Assembly: GCA_021029095.1 (NCBI GenBank)
Contig: JAJOHG010000361.1
Span: forward strand, 1-26,423
Reading direction: 5' to 3'
Length of the DNA stretch: 26,423 nt
Source: Phellopilus nigrolimitatus
Taxonomy: Eukaryota > Basidiomycota > Agaricomycetes > Hymenochaetales > Hymenochaetaceae
Shown here: positions 10,507 through 20,040 of the stretch, one piece after another
Numbering within the stretch: the stretch's first letter is position 1
Layout of the letters: each line of letters starts with the position of its first letter
Translations under genes and position numbers: made by a program
Notes under the pieces: model-generated
Databases searched by the model: none
Seen by the model: the letters and a program-made list of their open reading frames with translations, nothing else
Told to the model about the DNA's origin: nothing

Positions 10507-10641
10507 ATATCTAGTGCACCCTTTGCCCCCTGCACAACATGGACCTCTCCTCCCTCACAAACTCGACGTTCATGGTCACCTATCACCCGCTGTACGAGAT
10601 CGATGGGTTCACGGAACATCTCGCGGCGCTCTATCCCAATT
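10507..10641 (+). pseudogene. Orphan exon fragment of the Ecm14-like carboxypeptidase
   Basis: This matches exon 2 of the gene at 16509-18240. It reads LSSLTNSTF, then YHPLYEIDGFTEHLAALYP, against LSSFTNTTF and YHPLYEIDEFMEHLAALYP in the full gene. The match begins at the intron end (ATATCTAG) just before exon 2, so the copy is DNA-derived, not a retrocopy. One base is missing at the splice point, and there is a deletion where the full gene encodes HRGAGSDPW. Similarity stops abruptly at about 10641 and no Zn-binding region follows, so it is a dead fragment. It lies on the opposite strand to the full gene. Confidence 0.85.
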
Positions 10642-10870
10642 TCTTACATGCACCTTGTCTAGAGTGGCACAAGCAGTCGACGGTTGCAGCCCCGACTCGG
10701 CCCATTGCCGCAGCGATCCATTGGTCCTTGATGAACAGCACGAAGCAGGCCTGGCCCGCATTGTTTTCGAACCCTTCCCTAACAATGAAGATTATCCGAT
10801 CCCCGGAAAGTGTGAGATGGAATAGCTGGCTACTTGATATGCCTCGCGGTCGAACGTGAGTTTCTAAGCC
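10642..10870 (-). pseudogene. Unrecognised coding-like fragment, repeated near 18.9 kb
   Basis: On the minus strand a frame reads GFENNAGQACFVLFIKDQW followed by IAAAMGRVGAATVDCL (about 10665-10785). A shorter, frameshifted version lies on the plus strand at about 18855-18915 (EDQWVAAAM). The repetition shows that these are copies of one sequence. I do not recognise the protein. The fragment abuts the orphan Ecm14-like exon head-on. Confidence 0.35.
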
Positions 10871-11828
10871 TCTTCCTAGTCACACTAACCACAAAGACAG
10901 CCAATTACAGGCCTGTTCTGCGCGTACGGAAATGGACCGCCGGTGCTTGTGCTTTCGGGCGCCTTTCGTAAGGTACTTAGATCTCTCCATACCTAACAGG
11001 ATGCGCGATCAACTCATCAGAAGATTGTCTGCGGGGCAGCAACGCTGGCGAAGCCAATCATGTCCTCGATCACACAGTGCCCTCGCTCTCGAACGTCGGA
11101 TGTCCAGGCTATAGTCTGCAGCGTTAATCTCCCCAATAGCAAATAGCGAACGCGCCCCTTTCCTTGGATCAGCTAACTGCAAATGGAAGCATCGACATCG
11201 GCATCTCGAATAGGGGCAAGACCGTAGACGGAGTGCTAGCGCCAGTCTTGCCGAAATCGAGCCATATTGTGTTCGCCTTGCAAGAAGCTGCCTCTGTGAC
11301 TCAAACGGAAGTGTCCTCTGTGATTCCGAGTCTTCTCATGAATCATTTGGATACTGACTCTTGTCTGCGCCTGTCTTGCCCAGCTGGGTCTGCATCTTTA
11401 CGTGTCGGAAACCCGCACCGAGTCAACCTCTCGGCCGCGGCGAGACGCTCGAGGTTGCTGTGTAGTAGTATAGCAGAGAATAATTAAAATGCATTGATGG
11501 TGCTGTTTGAATGGCGCCAGATTGTGTGCGTCAACCGCATTAGAGCGGTGGCGGTGTGTCTAAGAAGCGCGCGCTAGGCGTCACTACTGGAGCTCAAGCT
11601 ACTCTGCTCACCGTCCACGACGACGACGAACGACCACTGACGACGGACTCTCGACTAGACTCCTCTTTTCTTATTCTTCATATTCCAGATGTTCTCCTCG
11701 GATTAATCTGCCTCTTGCTTTTCTTCTTTCGCTTTCGGTTTCGCCGTACCACCCACCTTCCAGTCTCCTTGTGCACTCTGAATCGCCGCCGCACACAACA
11801 CCCGTCGCCACCGCCGTCTGTCGGAAAT
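10871..11828. other. ATG13 upstream region, uncertain open frames
   Basis: This region holds a plus-strand frame of 107 codons (11164-11487) and coding-like minus-strand stretches over the same bases. None has recognisable similarity. From about 11640 the sequence becomes pyrimidine-rich (runs of TTTCTT and CCTC), as expected for a fungal promoter and 5' leader in front of the ATG13 start at 11829. Confidence 0.4.
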
Positions 11829-14800
11829 ATGCCCCTAGACGCCAGCACGCTTGTGAAGGCGGACCAGATCGCGCACCGCTTCTTTGCCAAGTTTGCGCTC
11901 GTCGTCGACAACGCGCGCAACGTCGAGCCGCGCGAGGACGCAAAGACCGACAAGTGGGTGAGTGCCACGCCGAATTATGTCCGGGCCATGTCGTAATGGC
12001 GGGCTTCTACTGTCTGCGCGCTGGGGGCGTTTCTGTATGTGCGGAGAACGGGCTCGGGATGGACAGCTCCGGGATGTGCAGGTAGCGCCGCCACGGCGTG
12101 CCATCGCCATTACTCGGTCACCTCGGGACAATGATCAGCAAAGACGTCTGTGATTTACACCATAATGCTGGATACGGCCAGTTTGTGTCATTGCGTGCTC
12201 GACGACTTCCTCCCGCCGTCTTGTTCTCCATGGCCGCGCGAACAGTCTCTTCTCTATCTTATCATCTCTATCTACCGAATACATTACTAACTACTGTCGT
12301 TCTATCAGTTCAACCTCGAGACGCCGGACACTGATTCCTACAAGGAGCAGCTTCGACTGTACAGGTCGATATCGCAGCTCGGCGCCTCGCCTCCACCCCT
12401 CGAGCTGCAGATATTAATGAGCGTGCCCGAGCTGACAGACAAACAGGTTCTCGTCCACCACCCGCCCAGCTCGTCACGCGCACGCGTCGACCCCACTCCG
12501 ACGCACATCCTCCTCGAGAGTTGGACGCTCGCCTTCATCTCCTCGGGATCCGCGTCCTCGCAATCGAGCGCCTCCAGCAGCAACAGCAGCGGAGGCGGAG
12601 CCGGCGAAGTGACGCTCGCGACGGTCTACAAGCACGCCATGTCTGTGTTCCGCAGCCTGTATACGCTCCTGCGCGTGCTCCCCGCCTGGCGGATCTGTAA
12701 GCGTCTGCGCAGGCGCCCGGGCGCGGGCAGCCGCAATGGGCACCTGGGTGTCGTGCTGCGCGTCCGCGCGAGGGGTGACTCCGGTTCCGAGAACACGCGC
12801 ATTTTGGGGTTCGGTACGCCTGATGCACGCTTCCGTTCGTTATATGACTGGTGGTGCTAACGTACGGGTGTGCCGGCCTATAGATACCCCGCTGTCGCCC
12901 AGCTCGCCCGCGCTCCCCACTGCGACGCACGCCTTCGAACCCGTCACGCACCCGATGGGCGTCTTCGCACTCGCCGTCACGTACCTCGCCGCACCGCACT
13001 TCGAGCTCGATACCGTCGAGGCGCTGCTCTCCTCGCGCTTCCTCTCGCTCGACGCCGGCCCGGATTTCACGCCGACGCTCGCGCGCAACGCCCAGCGCGA
13101 AAGCGTGTCCGGCTCCCCCGGCAGCCTGCCCGTGCGCACGAGCCTGCCGCGCTCTCCCCCGCAGAGCGTGCCCGGGAACCGCGGCCATGGCCATGGCGCC
13201 ACGGGCCTCGACCCCGGCGCGGGGCTCGGCTTGAACCTCGGCGCTGGCACCCCCGCCGTTACGAGCGTTGCGGACAGGTTCGTCCTCCCCGTGGGCGGCA
13301 GCCACACCTCCAGCGGAAGCCGCGCGTCGCTCCCGAGCACGAGCCCCCGCGCACGTACCACGGCCCTCCCCGGGCCCATGCAGGTGCAGCGCTCGACGTC
13401 CGCGCAGCAGCCTCCGGCGGCAGGGTCGGGCTCTGCGGGCTCGATCGGCTCGTCGTCGCGCCTCTCGCGCGAGGAAGGCCGCGAGGGCGTCTCGTCGATC
13501 GCGTCGCGCGTCAGGCGGGAAAGCCTGGGGATGGGACGCGGATCGGTGGGTTTTTTATATTCATTGTACCTACCCGTTCACTCGTGCTTATCGCGCATTG
13601 CAGGACCTCCCCTCTGCGCCGGGCCCGCTTCTCATCCGCCGACAATCCGCGACCGTGCAGCCCTTCAAGTCCTCCACGCTCTCCTCCGGCTCGCCCTCGC
13701 TGTACAGCAACTCGCCCTCTCTGCGGCACGCCTCGCCGCTCGCGGGAGCCACACTCCCGTCGATCCCGGGGCGCCCGGGCGGCGGGCCGCCGTCCCCGAC
13801 GAACACGCGCGCACCTCCGTTCCGTGGGGACGCCGGTCCCAGCTCGCCCGTGACGGGCGGCGGCGGCATCGCGGCGCTCCGTGCGGGGTCGTCGCCTGTG
13901 CTGCCGCTGCGCCCGTCCCCGTCGACGCCGTTTGCGCCCTCGAGCCTCGGCGAGCGGCGCTTCCCTGCGTCGCCCTCGGACGCCGCCGCGCCACCGGGCG
14001 CGGAACCATTGGCGGCGCCCCCGCGCCGGAAGCGCTACTCGAGCAGTTTCGGGTATCGGTACGCGGCTGTTGGGAGCGACGGCAGCGCTGGGAGCGGAGA
14101 TAAGGGGAAGGAAGTTGAGCGCACTGGGGTGAGTGATAGTCTCTTTTTTCGCTGGCTGCGTACGTTGTGCCACGGTCACAATCCTTACTTTCGACTTCGA
14201 CTTGAAGCCTTTGATCTCCTTAATAATTAAGAATCCGCGCGTAAGGCTACATACTGACTGTGGCATTTGCAGCAAAGCGCTTCCTATCTCAGCAACAACA
14301 CGGACGACGACGACATCTCTGCATTCGTGCAAGACATCGATGCTCGGAAGCCGATCGGCGGCGGATTCAATGCGCGGCACGACCGCGAGCGGACAATTAG
14401 CGAGGCAGGTCTCGGAGCGCGGAGGGCAATTACAGAGCAAACAGGTGTGCAGGCCCGGGAAGAGCGGCGTGCAGATGCAGACAATCCTGGCCTCTCAAGG
14501 CATAGTAGGACTATCTCAGAAGGTCCGCGATCGTCATCCTTAGCGCGGGAAGCTCGGGAGGCGGCTACCACCGTTGCGACGTCTAGAGCAGGATCGGGCT
14601 CAGGCCAAGCGAACGCGATGGCTTTGGATCAGGCGGGAATCGACAAGCGGCTAAAGGAGCTCAACGCCGCGTTCCGCGCAAGTATCGGCGTAGTGGAGCG
14701 GCGGCCGAGTTCCGGCGAGGGGGTTACGAGTGGCGAACGCCCGCGAGACGCGTCCGCGCCGCCTCCTGCACTCACGCGGTCGCCCTTCTCTGCATCGGGA

Positions 14801-15124
14801 CGTGGCCCAGCACCAGCGCACATGCACACGCCGTCTCTCAGCGCAGGCGCGGGCGAGCAGCGCGCGTCGGCGTCCGCGCGGAATCCGCGCCGCGTCGTAA
14901 CGACCCCCGGCGGGGGCGCAGAGAGCGTCAGCGTCTGGGACAACCGCGGTGCGCGCCGCGCGCGCGCGGACTCGGTGGGCTCGGCGGCGTCCGGCGCGAG
15001 CGAGATTGACCGCCCGCGGAGATTCTATGGCCAGGGTCACGGTGCGCGTGGCTCGGCGGGGTCTGTCGGCGGCGGGAGCGTCGGCTCGGAGGAGGTGGTG
15101 GGCAGGCTAGAGATGGAGCGGTGA
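11829..15124 (+). CDS. ATG13: ATG13, autophagy-initiation scaffold protein
   Basis: Atg13 is the regulatory subunit of the Atg1 kinase complex. It links Atg1 to Atg17, is controlled by TORC1 phosphorylation, and acts at the pre-autophagosomal structure in the cytoplasm. Exons are 11829-11957, 12309-12813, 12884-13545, 13604-14128 and 14273-15124, with phases consistent and 890 aa. The HORMA domain spans about residues 5-268: KADQIAHRFFAKFALVV, KTDKW|FNLETPD across intron 1, VYKHAMSVFRSLYTLLRVLP, and HPMGVFALAVTYLAAPHFEL. The rest is long, Ser/Pro/Arg-rich and disordered, as in the family. It is broken only by the conserved acidic motif DDDDISAFVQDIDARKP (about 618-634), in the region that in other Atg13 proteins is linked to Atg1/Atg17 binding. 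Intron 1 (351 nt) is unusually long here; the others are 58-144 nt. Large antisense frames inside exons 2-5 are GC-rich shadows. Confidence 0.93.
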
Positions 15125-16508
15125 TCGCGGTGGCGATGGCGACGTGTTTTGGGCGAGATGAAAGGGAGCAGGGGCGGGCGATGCGAAGTGAGTGTAAGCG
15201 GCCAGCCAGCATCTTTATGTCTCGAGCCGCGGTGCTTCTCATTCTCATTTGCGCGGTTTCCTGACATGTGGTCCGATTCAGGAATCCGGACATCGTGCAT
15301 ATCTATATTATTGCAGACTCGTTTGCGGGACTACGGCAGTCTCGCATGCATATGCTGATACCCGAGTCAAGTGACTATTGGGAATACGACGTAGTGCTAG
15401 AAGTCCAGATAGTCTAGGGTCTACCGCCATTTACCTGCCGCCTCACATACGTCAATGCTTATTGCGCACATCGTAGCGAGTTTTCTTTCCTTCTTTTTCT
15501 CATCTGCGTCTTCCTTATTTCGAGCCTCCGCTCTGGACTTTGCTTACATGCACACTCCCATACTGCCCGACGACGCCCATGTATGAACGCCATGCATCTC
15601 CATCTCCTCATCTTCCCGCCTTGCTTTCTCGCCATCCTTTCTGTTCATCTCGGTTCCCTTCTCTCTTCACCCTTGCGTACAGTATCGGTATTTCCTTTCC
15701 CCTCGTCCTCGCGATCAATACATCTTATACGCCCCATCTCTGTATGTTGCATTATTCTCCATACTCTTTATCTACTTTCCTTCTTCTCATCCTCATCTCC
15801 CTAACCGCATCTCCACCCAACCCCGTCCCCTCAACTCTGTCCCTCGTCTTCCCGCCCGCCACACCTCTTTATATCGTCACCCCTTCTCGACTGCTCTATA
15901 CCTCCCCCTGCACTCTGATTATGCCTCAGGCCCTGTTCCTATAACGCTGATGCACTCTGCATGTCACTGTAGCTTTTATGCATACATATGGTCCCGAACT
16001 GTGCAAGCTTAGCCTTTCATGTCGGCAGACGGCCTGCAGCTCCTACTTCATCAAAAAGCGATGAGAAACTAGGATACGGCCAGGACTCCTCACTCAGGTA
16101 TCCTCGCCACGTTCTTTCAGCTGTAGCCGCTGTCTTTCGTCCAACCGCAATTTGAAAAGTGTTGTGAACGCGAGGAAAGACAAAGAGACAAAGGCATGTG
16201 CTATTTTACAAGATGATATCGACGAGCAAGACAAGATATGAGGGGTCGTTCTTATACATACAACAGCCTAGATATACACACGTCCTCCGCTCTGCCCAAG
16301 CTACTCAGGCCACCCTGGCAGTAAGCCAACCCAGAATAAAATCAAAGTAAGATCAGCAGTCTATATACAGCCAGCGCGCGGCGGCAATCTGTTCGAGTAA
16401 ATCCCCCCCTCGAGAGCAGCATAAAAGGAGAGCGATGGCAAAGGTAGATAAAAGCTAGATAGAGCGTGGGAAAATGCGGAGAGATATCTGTTTGCGCGCA
16501 GGGGGGAG
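15125..16508. other. Convergent intergenic region, 3' ends of ATG13 and Ecm14-like gene
   Basis: Both neighbouring genes end into this 1.4-kb region. About 15480-15950 is strongly pyrimidine-rich on the plus strand (many TCTCC/CTTT runs). It produces a 134-codon open frame (15540-15944) of Ser/Leu/Pro/Thr-rich low complexity, which I do not accept as a gene. The remainder holds the untranslated 3' regions; nothing else is seen. Confidence 0.5.
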
Positions 16509-18240
16509 CTAGTACTTCTGCTTTTTGGATACGAAGCTCGCGAGGTACTCGACCATCGTCGCGGTCTCCTCGCCGACGGGACGGATCCACTCGCGTGGGA
16601 GCGCGTAGCCGTACTGATCAAGAAAAAATGCAGCGCGTGAGCAACCAAAAGCAAAAGGAGTCGTTCGATAAAACGGACGCACCGTGCCCGTGTCCCGCAG
16701 GTGCGCGGCGTAGGCGAATTTGATGCCCGCCGTGCCGTACATCCAGTCGAGGATGTTCCCCGGCGCGGGGTACAGCGTCGAGCACAGGCTTCCGGTCTGG
16801 ACAGCAGGGGACGACGCCAAATGAAACAAAAGGCGGAGATCAGAATATTTCATGGATAAGAAGACGAGGTGGTGTCCGACGTACGGTGTAGATAGTGCCG
16901 TGCTTCTTCCTGACGGCATGCGCCGCGCCGAGGGCAGCCTCGAACAGGTCCTCTGCGTCCGGCGGGAGCGTGTTGCACGCAAACGAGTACGGCCAGCTCA
17001 CTTATAGGACAGCAGAGATAAACATAAACCCCGTCAGCAGCGCACCCGGATCGGCGTATCTTAGGAAAAGTGATGCACGCACGCATCTGGCCGTAGTTCC
17101 GCAGGTCCAGGAACGCCGCGAGCGCGGGGGTCTGTGTGACGTAGTTCGCGATGTTGTTCACCTCGGGCGCTTCGAACGGACGGTGGCCCGGGTACCAGTG
17201 CGAGCAGGGGTCCGCCGGTGCCGGAGCGGGCGCCGTGGGCGTCTTGGGCTTCTTACCCTTTTTCTTCTTTTTCTTGAGCGCGTCGGGGTCGACGAGCTGT
17301 TCTGGGGCGTCAGAGGGTGACCAGTGGAAGCCCTGTATGGGATATGTCAGGACATGGCTGCAGTACCTTTTCGGCGGAGCCTTACCCAGTTTCTGGACGG
17401 ACGTAGCAGTAGTTAGCGGCCCGCCGATATCTCAGCTATCGTAACCCGTACCTATTCATATCAAGCCCTTGGCACGGCTCGTCTGGGCCTACCGGCATCC
17501 TATTTTTGTACCACAGCCGGTCGTTTTCCCAAGTGAAAACGTAACCGTCGGGGTTGGGCGAGGGGACAATGTGGAAGTCGAAGTCGTCGAGGAGGCGCGC
17601 CATCGAGTTGTGCTCGGAGGCGTTCGACACCAGGGCGTGGGCCATGTACAACGCTGCCGCCGATGCGACCCACTGGGTACCCGCCGCGCGATCAGCAGGG
17701 CAAATTCGTAAAATATATGCGAGACGAAATTGCGCACCTCGCGAGCGTGCTGTGCGCCGGTAATCACGAAGCCCTTTTTTGGCCCGTCCTCCGCGTTGGG
17801 CAGCGCGCCGCTCGTGATGCGCATGGCGAACATCTCGCGGCCCTGCGCAGAGTGCCCCAGCTCAAAGAGCGTCACGCGGTCGGGGTAGAGCGCCGCGAGG
17901 TGCTCCATGAACTCGTCGATCTCGTACAGCGGGTGATAGGCGTCGTGGAAGGTCGTGTTTGTGAAGGAGGAGAGGTTCCATGGGTCGCTGCCGGCTCCCC
18001 TGTGCGGCGGCAATGGGTGCACCTAGATATGATTCATTTAGTTGAGTATCGCAGCATTCGACATGTACGCACGGCGCCCCGTATCTCCGCCACGCCGTCA
18101 TAATCTTCGAGATAGTCGGCACTTTGAGCCCATGGCTCGTCTTGCGACAACACTGCTTGTGTAGAGTCTTGCAGGCGGGCACCGCACGCGAAAGATAGCG
18201 CGGAGAGCGCCGTCAGCGCCGCTGTCGCGGAGAGATGCAT
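16509..18240 (-). CDS. Secreted M14 carboxypeptidase-like protein, Ecm14 type, probably inactive
   Basis: Exons are 18073-18240, 17738-18022, 17452-17672, 17386-17392 (7-nt microexon), 17083-17332, 16885-17000, 16683-16796 and 16509-16613, encoding 421 aa. A signal peptide (MHLSATAALTALSALSFACG) suggests secretion or vacuolar routing. M14 landmarks in bovine carboxypeptidase A numbering: QHARE keeps H69, R71 and E72 (residues 148-151); DMNRNW keeps N144 and R145 (224-225); Tyr358 matches Y248. Three key residues are changed: R127 is Tyr206 (RLWYKNR), zinc ligand H196 is Arg305 (LDLRNYGQ) and catalytic E270 is His381 (AHLRDTG). Fungal Ecm14 is known as a pseudo-carboxypeptidase lacking the catalytic Glu, and DGYVFTWENDRLW fits that group. 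A Lys-rich then Ala/Pro stretch (247-267) is inserted before PCSHWYPG. The microexon completes NRNW exactly. It is convergent with ATG13. Confidence 0.9.
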
Positions 18241-18640
18241 TTATGCCGCAGACGACGTGTATGACGACGAGGAGGACGAGAAAAGTGAGCTCACGCGACT
18301 GCTGCACGCGTCCCGTTTTATGAGCGAGTGATTCAATTACAGCAGGAGCGGGACCCGGAACACCCATGCGGTCTGAACACTAATCTGGAAGTCCGCAATT
18401 TTTTTTCTTTGCGCCCGCAACCTCCGAGTCTAACACATCCCCATGGGACTCTCTCTAGGAAGCCAATGACTACTTGACTGGATTTCTGGGGTCTCCGTCA
18501 ATTCAGATGTAGCTTCGGCTTCGCAGGAACTCGTACCGCAGTTATCAGCGTCATCAATTGACCCGAAGTCGCTCGAAATCCTTAAAGCAGGCCGTTCATG
18601 TGATGCAACGGACGTGAAATGAAGCCATATGAAATGCGTT
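18241..18640. other. 5' flank of the Ecm14-like gene
   Basis: This presumably holds the promoter of the minus-strand gene ending its 5' side at 18240. No gene or clear motif is seen. Confidence 0.45.
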
Positions 18641-18644
18641 CACT

Positions 18645-18940
18645 ATGACGGCTATCCTCGACGAAGCCTCGTGCCATACTGTCTATGTAGACCAACAAAG
18701 GCAAGATATCTTATTTCTTGTTGCGAGGCGGACTGCTTTCTTTTCCCAGAGAACTCGCGAAGTACTTGTGTTTATATCCAGTGCGATTGCTGGCACGCCC
18801 ACGATAGGGGGAGATGCTTCTTGTGTACAGGAAGGGTCTGAAACCAAAGTGAACCAGGCCCGGCTTCTTGTCATTCCTCGAAGATCAATGGGTCGCTGCT
18901 GCAATGGACGTGGGCTGAAAGATTGTGCCAATCCAGAAAA
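18645..18940 (+). pseudogene. Repeated fragment X, copy upstream of the Ecm14-like gene
   Basis: The frame TREVLVFISSAIAGTPTIGG (about 18748-18807) matches the minus strand at about 9745-9810, including a stretch of identity over AGAACTCGCGAAGTACTTG. Further on, EDQWVAAAM is found in a shifted frame, matching the minus strand near 10.7 kb. Here the two pieces sit side by side, whereas near OYE C they are separated by a MITE and an Ecm14-like exon. This copy may preserve the older order. Family and coding strand are not recognised. Confidence 0.4.
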
Positions 18941-19004
18941 CGTACTAAGGGCTTGAGTAGAGCATATTGATCAGAGGGAGCAGAGCGGCTCCGAAGCCGT
19001 ATAC

Positions 19005-19073
19005 GGTTACGGACCGTATCGTATGGACAACAGCAAGAGAAATGTATGGCACCGTATCGCACGGTCCGTACCC
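19005..19073. repeat. Imperfect inverted repeat, about 22-bp arms
   Basis: GGTTACGGACCGTATCGTATGG (19005-19026) is largely complementary to 19052-19073 (CCGTATCGC then ACGGTCCGTACCC), with a 25-nt loop. It could be the remnant of a foldback element. It lies in AT-richer sequence without genes. Confidence 0.6.
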
Positions 19074-19240
19074 GTATCCCACCTGTATTATACTGTTGAA
19101 CACATTTGAGCAGATAAATATACACTCTACTAGAGTAGTACCGGATTGAGTAAATGTACAAAAATAGTAAGAATACACTATTTTATAGCAATCTATAGGT
19201 CCTGATTCGATCATTATCCAGCAGATTCTGAATTACCATT

Positions 19241-19435
19241 GCTTCTACTTCGGACCCAGACTTTCTGGTTCTCGCGGCCGACATGCGTGCTTCTTCTTGT
19301 CTGAGGACGCTACCAAGGTCTGCGACATCTGTGACACGCTGGTACGATGCTGCTACTCCCAAGTATCTTGTTTCGATTCTCCTCTGAAATACTCCTAGCA
19401 GATCGAGAATTTATATTCTGTGCTGTCCTGGAGAG
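19241..19435 (+). other. Fragment related to membrane-protein debris at 7.4 kb
   Basis: The segment at about 19258-19320 (containing GCTTCTTCTTGTCTGA and ACGCTACCAA) is the same sequence as the complement of about 7400-7465, allowing for several differences. It runs up to the left end of the TIR element. No open frame continues across it, so it is duplicated debris. Confidence 0.5.
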
Positions 19436-19443
19436 AAAGATGT
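19436..19443. repeat. Left target-site duplication, AAAGATGT
   Basis: This 8-bp sequence directly left of the TIR matches 24440-24447 (AAAGATGC) at 7 of 8 positions. Confidence 0.65.
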
Positions 19444-19488
19444 TTGACGGTCGTTACTGGACAAAATAGTGGACTTAGACTTAAGATA

Positions 19489-19740
19489 GTGATGATCATC
19501 GATGATCATCGATGATCACTAGTGATCACTGGTGATCACTGGTGAAAACCAAGTCTAAGAGCTATTCATCGATGATCACTAGTGATCACTAGTGATCGTC
19601 GATGAATGGGCACTTGGTTTTCATCGTTCACTAGTGATCACTAGTGATCATTAATGAATGGGAACTTGGGTTCATTGTTCATCAGTGATCATCAATGAAT
19701 GTCGTGCTTCGACTTGAGTGTTCACCAGTCATCGATGAAC
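19489..19740. repeat. Left subterminal array of 10-bp-phased TGATCA palindromes
   Basis: From 19491 the sequence runs GATGATCATC three times in 10-bp steps. It continues in register as GATGATCACT, AGTGATCACT and GGTGATCACT, then breaks up into further GATC-rich blocks. Each decamer is a perfect or near palindrome centred on GATC. It mirrors the right end of the element. Confidence 0.9.
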
Positions 19741-20040
19741 CGTGAAATTCTATCTATTCAAGTCTAATAAAAAGCCTCATAAATGAGCAATGATCGGTGA
19801 ATTGACTTGACTGGTGTTCACCATTCACCGATGAGTGGTGAATGCCTCAAATCCGAGATCATCCGACAAAAAGACTATAATTTAATAATTAGTAGTAACA
19901 CAGCCGCAAACTGTGATCGACGTTCTGCTTCGTCCTGCTACGCGATATCGGGCGGACACTCGCCCTCGTTCCCACGCTCTCGTCCAACCCAGCTCCTGAG
20001 GTTTCGAAACAATCTCCCCGTCTCGTCTGCACAGTCCATC

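Noticed and set aside
12535..14440. Long antisense frames inside ATG13 (256 and 309 codons)
   Set aside because: Arg/Ala/Gly-rich shadows of GC-rich exons; the plus strand encodes a recognisable Atg13 with consistent splice sites.
15540..15944. 134-codon plus-strand open frame after ATG13
   Set aside because: It comes from a pyrimidine-rich tract giving low-complexity Ser/Leu/Pro/Thr; no domain, no codon bias, and it fits a 3' untranslated region.
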